Positions 52,043 through 63,557 of a stretch of DNA of 64,000 bases are shown here, piece after piece. This DNA is from Methanosphaerula subterraneus. GTDB lineage: Archaea > Halobacteriota > Methanomicrobia > Methanomicrobiales > Methanospirillaceae. Every line of letters starts with the position of its first letter. Within the stretch, counting starts at the first letter, position 1. The stretch is taken from positions 248,001-312,000 of the forward strand of contig NZ_CP170508.1 in the NCBI RefSeq assembly GCF_052055875.1, given 5' to 3'. The notes under the pieces were generated by a model. The model had not been told where the DNA came from. It searched no databases and worked only from the letters and a program-made list of their open reading frames with translations. Made by a program: the position numbers and the translations under genes.

Positions 52043-52348
52043 TAATTCTTGAGAGGAATAACCGTTCAAAGACCCTGAGCCGATCATTATTTCTGTTCGA
52101 TTCCAGGTTAAAGAGGTATTTTTTCTTTCACAAAGGTCGACCAGATAGGCCCCAGCCCGTTTTAGTATCTGGCAGAGAGAAAGGCGCAGCCGGGCCCTGG
52201 TGGAGATCTACCGGATGTACTGGACTGGAAAGTCAATGGCACCCGCTGCGACCAAAAACAATTGGCATCTTGCTCTGCCCGTTTCCTGTCCCTTGTGGGA
52301 AGGAACTGTTCTGCATATCCACGATCCGGTGCGCTATTTGATGGGAAC
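52043..52348. other. 306-bp spacer after the aminotransferase
   Basis: No supported gene. The T-run TTTTTTCTTT around 52119 would end the aminotransferase transcript. The remainder is unremarkable; a - strand open frame to 52162 continues into the cupin-GNAT gene in another frame and looks like noise. Confidence 0.6.
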
Positions 52349-53206
52349 TCATTGCTCCTTTTCATGTTGACGGGTGAGGAGGTGCCGGTGCGGATGGAAC
52401 CCGAATCGTGCATAGAAGGGGAAGACCTCTTCGTTGCCTTCAAATACCATCACCCGGGAGCCGGTCACCCCGACCTCCTCCATCCATGAGGATGCCCGCT
52501 CCATAAAGGTGGTACCAATCTTGTGAACCCGAAATGAGGGATGTACATAGATCGACTCCACCTCACCGTAGTCCCCGGGGGCTGCGGAGCTTACGCAGTA
52601 CCCGATCACTTCACCCGAACTGGTCTCCCTGGCAATATGGACCATCATTGTCCGGCCGCAGTTCTTCTCCAGAAGTTCCTGGCATCGCTCCGCAAAAGTT
52701 CGAAACTCATGTTCTGACCTGAAGTGCTGGGATACCCGGGCATGATGATCTCTGAGCATCGTCCAGAGCGGTTCAATCAAAGATAGCCCGTCAATTCCAT
52801 ACTCTCCAAAGTCTATCTGATAATCTTCACTGGGCCCGGGCTCTGGTTTTTTCTCATCCCGGTTGACTCGCCCTGATGAAGGGGCGGGAATGCAGACAGA
52901 AATAATATCCGTTTTCTCTGCCGTGCTATACTGCACCCACTCTCCAGCTGGCACTATCACTGCCTGGCCTGCAGAAGCATGCAGTACCTCAGTCTGCGTA
53001 GTTATGACCAGTGTTCCGCTCAGGACGACGAAATACTCATCAAACTGGAGTCGTTGCCCGGGTTCCCTCCAACCAGCCGGGCATTGTATGTGAGCGATGG
53101 AGAGTCGATCAGTGCCTGAGGCTTCCCTGCCGATAAACTCCTTGATACTTCTGGGTGGCGAACCAGCAGCAGGGATGGCCCATGGTGACTGGATGATCCT
53201 GACCAT
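52349..53206 (-). CDS. Cupin-GNAT fusion protein
   Basis: 285 residues. Residues about 30-110 are a cupin barrel (CPAGWREPGQRLQFDEYFVVLSG, AVIVPAGEWVQYS), with the metal-binding residues incomplete. After a charged linker, residues about 130-280 form a GNAT acetyltransferase domain with VESIYVHPSFRVHKIGTTFMERA (acetyl-CoA loop variant) and FYARFGFHPHRH. The combination suggests acetylation sensed or aided by a small-molecule-binding cupin. No partner genes adjacent. Confidence 0.78.
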   Translation of the reverse strand: MVRIIQSPWAIPAAGSPPRSIKEFIGREASGTDRLSIAHIQCPAGWREPGQRLQFDEYFVVLSGTLVITTQTEVLHASAGQAVIVPAGEWVQYSTAEKTDIISVCIPAPSSGRVNRDEKKPEPGPSEDYQIDFGEYGIDGLSLIEPLWTMLRDHHARVSQHFRSEHEFRTFAERCQELLEKNCGRTMMVHIARETSSGEVIGYCVSSAAPGDYGEVESIYVHPSFRVHKIGTTFMERASSWMEEVGVTGSRVMVFEGNEEVFPFYARFGFHPHRHLLTRQHEKEQ

Positions 53207-53560
53207 GCGATACAGTGGGTGGGATATGGGAAAAATGCTCCGACAGTGTTAAATCTGGTGACACAGGTCATCCACTCTGGAGGTCTGGTGATGCTGGTGA
53301 TCGATGCAGATGGTGGTTGATTGTTCTGATCTCTGTAGTTCAGCAGTACTTCAACCGTTAAAAGTGACTTCGGGTTCTAACTCCAGAGGATCCTGCGATT
53401 CTCCCTTTCTCGTCGTCTGGGATAATGTGATCAGGTGCCCATTGAAGGTGGGGGGGGAATTCCCTACCCTCTCATCTTCTTTCGTGATCTGTTTATTCGA
53501 TTGCCAGTTGGCTATGTGCCATCGATCGCTTGAATCCTGGAGATATACACCAGGATGAGT
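53207..53560. other. 354-bp spacer between rubrerythrin and the cupin-GNAT gene
   Basis: No supported gene. A 6-bp stem-loop, TCCTGG (53535-53540) with CCAGGA (53550-53555), lies 6 bp after the rubrerythrin stop and may end its transcript. A G8 run at about 53451 has no obvious meaning. The AT-rich part near 53240 would carry the cupin-GNAT promoter. Confidence 0.55.
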
Positions 53561-54127
53561 TCAGTAGTTCTCACACCAGACTTCAAAATACTTCTGGGGA
53601 TGATCACAGACCGGGCATTTCTCTGGCGCCTCTCCTGCCTCCAGGACATAACCGCAATTCCGACATTTCCAGCTGATGGGAAGATCTTTTTTAAAGACAG
53701 AGTGCTGTTCTATGTTAGCAAGCAGTTTTCTGTACCGTCTTTCATGGAACACCTCCACCTTTGCAATATTTCTGAAGGTCGCTGCAGCTTCAGTAAAGCC
53801 CTCTTTCTCTGCTACGTCACCAAAACCTGGATAGAGCGTGCCCCATTCCAGCTTCTCTCCATCAGCTGCTGCCCGGAGATTGTCTGCTGTCGATCCGAGC
53901 ACGCCTGCTGGATAACCTGCGGTGATCTCTGCAGTTCCTCCTTCTAGCAACTTAAAGAACAACTTCGCATGCTCTTTTTCGTTCTCTGCCGTCTCAAGGA
54001 ATATCGCACCGATCTGTTCATAACCTTCCTTGGCAGCGATGCTGGAAAAAAAAGTATATCTCATTCTAGCCTGTGATTCACCTGCAAAAGAAGCAAGTAA
54101 ATTTTTTTCTGTCTGTGATCCTTTCAT
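53561..54127 (-). CDS. rbr: Rubrerythrin
   Basis: Peroxide reductase that protects anaerobes. 188 residues: a four-helix diiron domain with ExxH pairs (FAGESQARMRYTFF, ETAENEKEHAKLFF, AKVEVFHERRYRKLL) and a C-terminal rubredoxin-like domain with WKCRNCGYVL and CPVCDHPQKYF. AAGGAGAATC precedes the ATG, and AAATTTAACA about 60 bp upstream may be the box A. Divergent from the nitroreductase. Confidence 0.95.
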   Translation of the reverse strand: MKGSQTEKNLLASFAGESQARMRYTFFSSIAAKEGYEQIGAIFLETAENEKEHAKLFFKLLEGGTAEITAGYPAGVLGSTADNLRAAADGEKLEWGTLYPGFGDVAEKEGFTEAAATFRNIAKVEVFHERRYRKLLANIEQHSVFKKDLPISWKCRNCGYVLEAGEAPEKCPVCDHPQKYFEVWCENY

Positions 54128-54318
54128 CTCTGATTCTCCTTACTCTGGGAAATGTGATTGTTTCTAACTTGATTCATTGTTATTGTTAAATTTTCTCCGA
54201 TGAGACGTTCTCTGGAAGGTGAACGCAGATATATGGTGTTGGTAGAGAACAGACGGGGTGATCGGACACATTATATTTTAATCCCATAACCTGGATCTTA
54301 TCACTGGAGAAGAGATTC

Positions 54319-54918
54319 ATGCAGTTCAAGGATATCGTGATGGAGCGCTATGCAACCAAAAAATTTGATGGTGCTAAAATCCCGGATGAGAAGATCGACG
54401 AGTTGATGGAACTGGTCAGGTTCGCTCCTTCGGCACTGAACATCCAGCCCTGGAGGATCAGAATAATCTCTGACCAGAACGTCAAGGAGCAGTTGAAACC
54501 GGCGGCTTTCAATCAGGAGCAGATCACCACCTGTTCACACCTGCTCGTCTTCTGTGCAGACCCGGATTATGCCGGCCTCATCAAGAAACTTGAAAGACTG
54601 CTGAAAGAAAACAGCATCCCAGAGGAGACGCAGACGATGATCATTGGGATGGTATCCCATTTTGCCGATGCGATGACCCCGGAACAACAATTTGCCTGGT
54701 CACAGGCACAGACCTATCTCGCCCTGGGGAACGCAATTAATGGTGCAAAATCGCTTGGATTTGATTCCTGCCCGATGGGTGGGTTTGACCCTGCTGAGTT
54801 CATCCGGATCCTGAACATTCCGGCGCCGCTTGTTCCGGTCATGCTCTGTCCGGTTGGATATGCAGCTGACAGTCCAGTGCCCAAGATCAGATATCCTAAA
54901 GGGGAGATCCTGTTCTGA
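54319..54918 (+). CDS. Nitroreductase-family FMN oxidoreductase
   Basis: 199 residues of the NfsB-type nitroreductase fold: RYATKKFDGAKIPDEKIDELMELVRFAPSALNIQPWR split across residues 10-50 binds FMN, and QTYLALGNAINGAKSLGFDSCPMGGFDP is the second family block. ATTATATTTTAAT at about 54270 is a strong box A, with GGAGAAGAG just before ATG. Physiological substrate unknown (quinones, nitroaromatics or flavins in relatives). Confidence 0.9.
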   Translation: MQFKDIVMERYATKKFDGAKIPDEKIDELMELVRFAPSALNIQPWRIRIISDQNVKEQLKPAAFNQEQITTCSHLLVFCADPDYAGLIKKLERLLKENSIPEETQTMIIGMVSHFADAMTPEQQFAWSQAQTYLALGNAINGAKSLGFDSCPMGGFDPAEFIRILNIPAPLVPVMLCPVGYAADSPVPKIRYPKGEILF

Positions 54919-55034
54919 ACAGGCAGAACCACAGAATTATCTTTCCTTTTTACTGATGAAAAGGTCCAGGTCGACCAATTGGACAGAACCATTTATATCC
55001 AGACGCCTCCATCCTCCAATTGCTGGAGAAGAAG

Positions 55035-55532
55035 ATGACAGGGACTGTAGAATTCAGGATTGTCAGGATTGAAAAACCTGAGGATGTGAATGTGATCTTC
55101 GGACAGGCGCATTTCATCAAGACTGTGGAGGACCTGTTCGAGGCGGTGGCCGGCTCGGTACCGAATGCGAAGTTCGGGCTTGCGTTCTGTGAAGCTTCGG
55201 GTGACTGCCTGATCCGGATCGAGGGGACTGATCAGGAACTCAAAGTGCTGGCACAGGAGAATGCCGCTGCTATCGGCGCGGGTCATTCGTTCATCCTCTT
55301 TTTACGGGACTGTTTTCCTATCAATGTACTGAATGCGATCAAGAACATTCAGGAGGTCTGTACTATCTTCTGCGCAACATCCAACCCTGTTGAGGTCGTG
55401 ATTGTAGAAACCTCACTGGGACGCGGAGTAATGGGGGTGATCGACGGTGAGAAGCCCAAAGGGGTCGAGGGGTCCGATGGAGTTGTGCTACGGACAGAAC
55501 TTCTCAGAACGTTTGGGTATAAGCGAGGATAG
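55035..55532 (+). CDS. Adenosine-specific kinase (DUF355 family)
   Basis: 165 residues from ATG 55035, preceded by GGAGAAGAAG; a TTG at 55020 is less likely. The sequence carries the family blocks NAKFGLAFCEASGDCLIRIEG, AIGAGHSFILFLRDCFPINVLNAIKN and EVCTIFCATSNPVEVVIVET, ending with GRGVMGVIDG. Archaeal members were described structurally as adenosine-specific kinases; the metabolic role is poorly known. Stands alone. Confidence 0.85.
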   Translation: MTGTVEFRIVRIEKPEDVNVIFGQAHFIKTVEDLFEAVAGSVPNAKFGLAFCEASGDCLIRIEGTDQELKVLAQENAAAIGAGHSFILFLRDCFPINVLNAIKNIQEVCTIFCATSNPVEVVIVETSLGRGVMGVIDGEKPKGVEGSDGVVLRTELLRTFGYKRG

Positions 55533-55583
55533 ATTCCCGCTCTGGAATTCTGAAATATGCATTAGGTATATTTATACGACAAA

Positions 55584-55603
55584 ATGTATAATATACTATA
55601 CAT
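55584..55603. promoter_or_regulatory. ATGTATA-N6-TATACAT operator-like element
   Basis: ATGTATAATATACTATACAT lies between a box A (GGTATATTTATAC at 55565-55577) and ATG 55613. The placement over the transcription start suits autorepression by the HTH protein encoded in the same operon. A related 18-mer is at 32557-32574. Confidence 0.5.
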
Positions 55604-55612
55604 AGGTCCATC

Positions 55613-56062
55613 ATGAAGAGGAACGGATTCTATCTTTTACTAGGGATTGTCGCCATTGTGCTGGTCTGCATCTTCTGGTACTCAGTGGAGCACAATCTGG
55701 CTCTGCTCATGGAGTTATCATTCGTCGCGGCTGTTGCCATTGTTTATTATGTGAAGGTGAATTACACGGATTTCACTGAGGATGAGAGAGATATTAAAAT
55801 TGCGGAACAGGCCATGGGGCGGACAATGCAGGTTTTCTGGGTTGCATTCTGTGCTGTTTCGATCGGAGGAGTGATGCAGTTACTCCATGTTCCTTCGTTT
55901 GCCCCACGTCAACCTCCGCCGGCGAATATCGTGGGGGAATTTTCTCCAAAAATGATGGGATTTCTCCAGCTCGGTCTTCTCTGTCTGATGATCTTTCTGT
56001 ACGTCGGGTTCAGGTTATACTACGCTCGAAAATATGGGGATTGGGAGACCGATGAAGAATAA
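55613..56062 (+). CDS. DUF2178-like four-helix membrane protein
   Basis: 149 residues with four membrane helices (about 5-22, 28-47, 75-93, 118-137) and the cytosolic segment DFTEDERDIKIAEQAMG between helices 2 and 3. Proteins of this type are typically paired with a small Xre-type HTH regulator, as here; the regulator overlaps by 11 bp. Function unknown. Confidence 0.8.
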   Translation: MKRNGFYLLLGIVAIVLVCIFWYSVEHNLALLMELSFVAAVAIVYYVKVNYTDFTEDERDIKIAEQAMGRTMQVFWVAFCAVSIGGVMQLLHVPSFAPRQPPPANIVGEFSPKMMGFLQLGLLCLMIFLYVGFRLYYARKYGDWETDEE

Positions 56063-56270
56063 GATCAAGGTTTTTCGAGCGATGAACGACCTCACGCAGG
56101 AAAATCTCGGAGCAGCAATAGGGGTTAATCGTCAGACCATCCTTGCTATTGAAAAGGGAAAATATGTTCCTTCCCTCGACCTTGCCTTTAAAATTGCACG
56201 CTATTTCGGGGTGAATATCGAAGAGATGTTCATTTACGAGGCTGAGTCTCCAGAAAACTCAGCTCATTGA
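56052..56270 (+). CDS. Small Xre-family HTH transcriptional regulator
   Basis: 72 residues from ATG 56052: a single helix-turn-helix (MNDLTQENLGAAIGVNRQTILAIEKGKYVPSLDLAFKIARYF split over residues 11-52) followed by a short acidic tail. This is the YgzD/YozG-like class that accompanies small membrane proteins. Overlaps the DUF2178 gene, so it is co-transcribed; the palindrome at 55584-55603 is its likely target. Confidence 0.88.
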   Translation: MKNKIKVFRAMNDLTQENLGAAIGVNRQTILAIEKGKYVPSLDLAFKIARYFGVNIEEMFIYEAESPENSAH

Positions 56271-56680
56271 GCACTCCTTTTTTCCCCAGTCCCTGTGGGC
56301 CTTCTATCTCCACTTTACGTGAACTTATGGGAGTCCATTACTCTGTCAGAACGCCAATTTTTCGATAGAATTTGAAGATCCATATGCCTTGCAGGCCATC
56401 CCTAATGATTTTTCAACCGTGAGTTCTACATGTGTAAAGGTTTCGGGCTCCCGATGCTGTGTTGCAGAATCCCACTATGACATTCACTCACTCCTATCTT
56501 GGTTTTGCCCGTTCGTTCACTGAGCCATTGCCAGAAGGATATTGTATCCCCTGAATTTCATCTATGCGTCGCGGACATGCCTTCTCCCGACGATCCCACT
56601 GAACGCAAGTGTCGATTCGATAACAGATATTGTGGTGGCAGTCAAATCATCCGGTTCAAGGGTGGTCTCAGAAGGTTTTG
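56271..56680. other. 410-bp stretch without a supported gene
   Basis: Short overlapping frames exist, but none with recognisable motifs or good starts. The region precedes two frame-disturbed small genes and may itself be decayed DNA. Confidence 0.5.
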
Positions 56681-57040
56681 ATGGAATTTTGGTTGTACAG
56701 GGCAGTGGTACTGGTAATGCCGAACGGGCCTTTGCTACCTTCATTCTCCTCCCAAATTGCTATAAGTGTGGAAAAAGAGGTCATCATCTTCCTGCTCATG
56801 GATGGGGCGAGTATGGCGCGGCGGGATGTTGCTGCCGGAGTAAAGCATCCTGCCTTCAACCGACTTGATCATATGATGGGGGTGGTCGTCAGGGCTGGAG
56901 CCATCATCTATGCCTGTGAATTATGTGCAAAGTTTCGAGGGATCTCCGCGGCCACCCTTGTCGAAGGGGTGAAACTGACCGGGGCCGCGACTTATCTGCA
57001 GTTGCTCAATGACTCCAGTTCTGCGATTATAATTTTCTGA
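56681..57040 (+). pseudogene. DsrE-like small protein gene with frame-swapped N-terminus
   Basis: From about 56755 the frame encodes a good DsrE/YchN-type domain (EVIIFLLMDGASMARR, GAIIYACELCAKFRGI, GAATYLQLL). The expected N-terminus ILVVQGSGTGNAERAFATFIL is present, but in another frame from about 56686 to 56752. One missing A in the GAATTTT run (56684-56690) and one extra C in CCC (56751-56753) would restore a 120-residue protein starting at ATG 56681 with AGAAGG upstream. The two shifts compensate, so the frame stays open but about 24 residues are scrambled. Either decay or sequencing indels. Confidence 0.65.
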
Positions 57041-57052
57041 GGGGGGTAACTT

Positions 57053-57377
57053 ATGCAAACTATCTATCTGTTACTCGTCCTGGCAATCGTCTTCAGCAAT
57101 ATAGTCCCCGGGTTCATCTCGTTTCGGGTGCAGGGGATGAATCTGGCTGTGCACTTTATCACACTCGCTTGTGGCCTCCTGATCATTCTGGCTACCCTGC
57201 TCCTGCAGGTGCTTGCTTGTCACGGTTACGGCCTATGCCCTATGGTCCCACGTACGGTATAATTTTCAGACTACTCCTGTGTATGCGCTCCATCTCGCTC
57301 TTGTGACGATGTTGCCTGTGCTGATGTGGCTACGCTTCTATGAATCATCTCATTTTTCTATCGGGATCTCTGTATGA
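57053..57377 (+). pseudogene. Small membrane protein gene with a frameshift
   Basis: The frame from ATG 57053 gives two hydrophobic helices (IYLLLVLAIVFSNIVPGF; FITLACGLLIILATLLLQVLA) and then turns into GYGLCPMVP nonsense and stops at 57262. In the next frame, starting at about 57216, a coherent continuation appears: VTAYALWSHVRYNF, ALHLALVTMLPVLMWLRFYE, ending at TGA 57375-57377. One extra base near 57215 would explain this. A GGGGGTAA site precedes the start. Family unknown; gene follows the DsrE-like one by 12 bp. Confidence 0.55.
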
Positions 57378-57700
57378 TCCTCATCACCATTGGTGACGAT
57401 CTCTGGAACTATTGTCTCTCCTGTCAGATGCTGCATTATCTTCTCAATCACGATTGAATTTCTGGGTTGGTTGATATGGCAGTGTTGATCAGGTGCCGGC
57501 CTGTGTTTGAAATCACCATGGCCTGGGGATTCCCCCTCGAAACCGCCCCCTTCTTCATGCTGGGGGAATGATCATCTCTCAACAATCTGGTTAAGGGACA
57601 CGAATTCCTGGATGGGTTTGCGCGTTACATATATTGTGCGACGAGCAATGCCGGCAATTTTCCGGAATGCGGGTTGGGATCATCCGATTCTTGAATAATG
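57378..57700. other. 323-bp stretch between the frameshifted gene and the rRNA promoters
   Basis: No gene supported. It contains an inverted repeat ATTCCCCC (57529-57536) with GGGGGAAT (57562-57569) and a TATA-like ACATATATTG at 57627-57636 that could be a further, weaker rRNA promoter. Confidence 0.5.
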
Positions 57701-57710
57701 TATATATGCA
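57701..57710 (+). promoter_or_regulatory. rRNA promoter P1 (TATATATGCA)
   Basis: First of three equal TATA boxes. It is followed about 25 bp later by a conserved AGTATCTCGCGTTG, where transcription probably starts. Confidence 0.7.
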
Positions 57711-57810
57711 CCTACACACAACAGTAGTATCTCGCGTTGTATCATCAACCCGAGTGATTGTGGTGGATTTTCTCCAAATCCGATTCCTAGAATCCGGTTT
57801 TGCAGTAAAG

Positions 57811-57820
57811 TATATATGCA
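57811..57820 (+). promoter_or_regulatory. rRNA promoter P2 (TATATATGCA)
   Basis: Second TATA box of the tandem set, preceded by AAAG and followed by ACATAAGTATCTCGCGTTG around 57831-57849. Confidence 0.7.
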
Positions 57821-57920
57821 CCTGCGTTCAACATAAGTATCTCGCGTTGCGAAGTCGACACGAGTGGTTGTGGGGGACGAATGCTCTCGTCCGATTCGAT
57901 GAATCGGGCCTGTAGCAAGG

Positions 57921-57930
57921 TATATATGTG
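57921..57930 (+). promoter_or_regulatory. rRNA promoter P3 (TATATATGTG)
   Basis: Third TATA box, the one nearest the 16S gene (about 245 bp upstream), with the same ACATAAGTATCTCGCGTTG start region at 57941-57959. Confidence 0.7.
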
Positions 57931-58103
57931 CCGGCGTCCAACATAAGTATCTCGCGTTGTAACAAACAACGACAGCGAGCAAACGTCTGTGCAAGTGTGC
58001 AGATAGTTTACGGTAATACAATAGGATATTACCCTCTGTGATGGAGAATCGATTCGACCGACGAGATCGGTTTCGGTTCTGACATTGATACTGGCAATGT
58101 GGA

Positions 58104-58130
58104 ATTTTGTTTAGTAACTGCCAATTCCAT
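58104..58130 (+). other. 5' arm of the 16S rRNA processing stem
   Basis: ATTTTGTTTAGT and AACTGCCAATTCC can pair with the region right after 16S (59636-59680, GGAGTTGGCAGTT and ACAAAAT). Such stems with bulge-helix-bulge cuts release archaeal pre-16S RNA. Confidence 0.65.
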
Positions 58131-58166
58131 TAAAATTTCAGATAGTATTGTGTGTATTTCAAATTA

Positions 58167-59633
<1,467 letters not shown>

Positions 59634-59694
59634 AATGAATTGGAGTTGGCAGTTGCTGAACAGAACACAAAATAGCCAGTGTCAATAAAGCAGA

Positions 59695-59767
59695 GGGCTC
59701 ATAGCTCAGTTGGAAGAGCGCCACCCTTGTGGGGTGGAGGCCATAGGTTCAAATCCTATTGAGTCCA
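59695..59767 (+). tRNA. Spacer tRNA with UGU anticodon and alanine-type G3-U70 pair
   Basis: A full cloverleaf of 73 nt: acceptor GGGCTCA/TGAGTCC, D arm GCTC/GAGC, anticodon stem CCACC/GGTGG, T arm ATAGG/CCTAT, discriminator A, no encoded CCA. The anticodon loop is CTTGTGG, so the anticodon (59728-59730) is TGT, which reads threonine codons. Yet the body matches archaeal spacer tRNA-Ala and G59697 pairs with T59764, the G3-U70 alanine identity element. Position 37 is G, unusual for a U36 anticodon. The usual tRNA in this place is Ala(UGC) with loop CTTGCAA. Identity is therefore ambiguous: Thr by anticodon, Ala by body. Confidence 0.85.
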
Positions 59768-59836
59768 CTTTCGATGCACCTGGAGATGTGAATCTCCCGG
59801 GAAGGGCTGAAGGTTAATGACCTGACGATGCCGTGT

Positions 59837-59888
59837 AATGGTTTAGCACTCTGGACGTTAAATGGGTTCAACATCAAAGAGTACTAGA
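59837..59888 (+). other. 5' arm of the 23S rRNA processing stem
   Basis: AATGGTTTAGCACTC (59837-59851) and TGGGTTCAAC (59863-59872) are perfectly complementary to GAGTGCTAAACCATT (62834-62848) and GTTGAACCCA (62813-62822) after the 23S gene. This is the long helix cut by the splicing endonuclease in archaeal pre-23S. Confidence 0.8.
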
Positions 59889-62802
<2,914 letters not shown>

Positions 62803-62812
62803 TGCAACTTGA

Positions 62813-62848
62813 GTTGAACCCAGACGAAATCTGGAGTGCTAAACCATT
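62813..62848 (+). other. 3' arm of the 23S rRNA processing stem
   Basis: Contains GTTGAACCCA and GAGTGCTAAACCATT, perfect complements of two blocks before the 23S gene (59837-59872). Confidence 0.8.
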
Positions 62849-62878
62849 ATTTTTATTACTAATCTGAGTAATAAAAAT
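62849..62878 (+). promoter_or_regulatory. 12-bp AT-rich stem-loop / possible box A before tRNA-Cys
   Basis: ATTTTTATTACT (62849-62860) and AGTAATAAAAAT (62867-62878) are perfect inverted repeats around AATCTG. AAAAATATAC within and just after it resembles a TATA box about 15-20 bp before tRNA-Cys. It may be a terminator for the 23S transcript, a separate promoter for the tRNA-5S part, or a processing signal. Confidence 0.45.
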
Positions 62879-62890
62879 ATACACACGGCT

Positions 62891-62962
62891 GCCAAGGTGG
62901 CGGAGCGGCCACGCGGCTGATTGCAGATCAGCTACACTCCGGTTCAAATCCGGACCTTGGCT
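62891..62962 (+). tRNA. tRNA-Cys (GCA)
   Basis: 72-nt cloverleaf: acceptor GCCAAGG/CCTTGGC, anticodon stem GCTGA/TCAGC with loop TTGCAGA (anticodon GCA), T arm TCCGG/CCGGA, discriminator T as expected for tRNA-Cys. Lies between 23S and 5S. Confidence 0.95.
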
Positions 62963-62965
62963 TTG

Positions 62966-63092
62966 GGTAATAGCGGCCATAGCAGCTGGGAAACACCTGG
63001 ACCCATTCCGAACCCAGAAGTTAAGCCAGTTCACGTACTATATTGTACTGAGGTACGCGAGTCCTCGGGAACTATAATACGCTGCTATTACC
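62966..63092 (+). rRNA. 5S ribosomal RNA, copy 1
   Basis: Helix I is formed by GGTAATAGCGGCC and GCTGCTATTACC. The universal CCGAACCCAGAAGTTAAGCC block (20 bases) and GAGTCCTCGGGAA follow in the right order. Ends approximate, about 125 nt, four bases after tRNA-Cys. Confidence 0.93.
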
Positions 63093-63189
63093 CTTCTTAT
63101 GCATCGAAAAGCATGCTGTTTTCATGAATTTTGTATTGTTCTCTCTTGAGAGTGACAACGCTTCGTATCCGTTCATTCGTACAGTCGAC

Positions 63190-63213
63190 AGGTTTTTTCG
63201 AAGGGATATTTTT
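63190..63213 (+). terminator. T-runs after 5S copy 1
   Basis: GTTTTTTCG near 63190 and ATTTTTTCG near 63207 are oligo-T runs in the spacer between the two 5S genes, consistent with termination of the main rRNA transcript. Confidence 0.45.
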
Positions 63214-63244
63214 TCGTAATTGTTATTAATCATCATCCATCATC

Positions 63245-63371
63245 GGTACTGGCGGCCATAGCAATCGGGACACACCTGGACCCATGCCGAACCCAGAAGT
63301 TAAGCCGGTTTACGTCGTATGCTGTACTGAGGTACGCGAGTCCTCGGGAACCATACAGCGTTGCCAGTATC
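63245..63371 (+). rRNA. 5S ribosomal RNA, copy 2
   Basis: A second complete 5S gene: GGTACTGGCGGCC pairs with GTTGCCAGTATC, the CCGAACCCAGAAGTTAAGCC block is identical to copy 1, and stem differences are compensated (for example GTTCACGTACTATATTG against GTTTACGTCGTATGCTG with matching 3' strands). ATTGTTATTAATC about 25 bp upstream may be its own box A. About 150 bp after copy 1. Confidence 0.92.
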
Positions 63372-63557
63372 GTTCTTATTCATAGCTGTTTTCACTGTGT
63401 GTGTTTTTTGGTAACGGTTGGAGGAGATGTTCCAGCCCGGGCCATCGTGATGTCCACTCATTCGTAGCGTAATTCTTTTCAGAGTGGATGTTTTTGTTTG
63501 AAAAATGTGAATTTCTGGAGTGATACCTATCGGTATTGTCTCATTTCCAAAACCGGA

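Larger units (their letters stand above)
57701..57960 (+). repeat. 110-bp tandem repeats carrying rRNA promoters
   Basis: TATATATG recurs at 57701, 57811 and 57921, exactly 110 bp apart. Each is followed by a conserved block ending in TAAGTATCTCGCGTTG (TAGTATCTCGCGTTG in the first), then in the first two units by CGAGTGATTGTGG or CGAGTGGTTGTGG and CCGATTC. Two full units and a truncated third are present, just before the 16S leader. Confidence 0.8.

Noticed and set aside
52162..52443. 93-residue - strand frame before the cupin-GNAT stop
   Set aside because: It overlaps the GNAT domain in another frame and has no motifs.
53555..53947. 130-residue + strand frame opposite rubrerythrin
   Set aside because: It is antisense to a clear rubrerythrin, with no recognisable motifs.
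56542..56868. Independent 108-residue gene
   Set aside because: Only its middle part makes sense, as the out-of-frame N-terminus of the DsrE-like gene; its end runs into antiparallel nonsense.
57701..57960. CRISPR array
   Set aside because: The repeats are 110 bp units with conserved promoters, not short repeats with variable spacers, and no cas genes are present.
59695..59767. Reading the spacer tRNA as tRNA-His (GTG)
   Set aside because: That needs a stem CACCC/GTGGA that does not pair, and there is no extra 5' G; the 5-bp stem CCACC/GGTGG fixes the anticodon as TGT.
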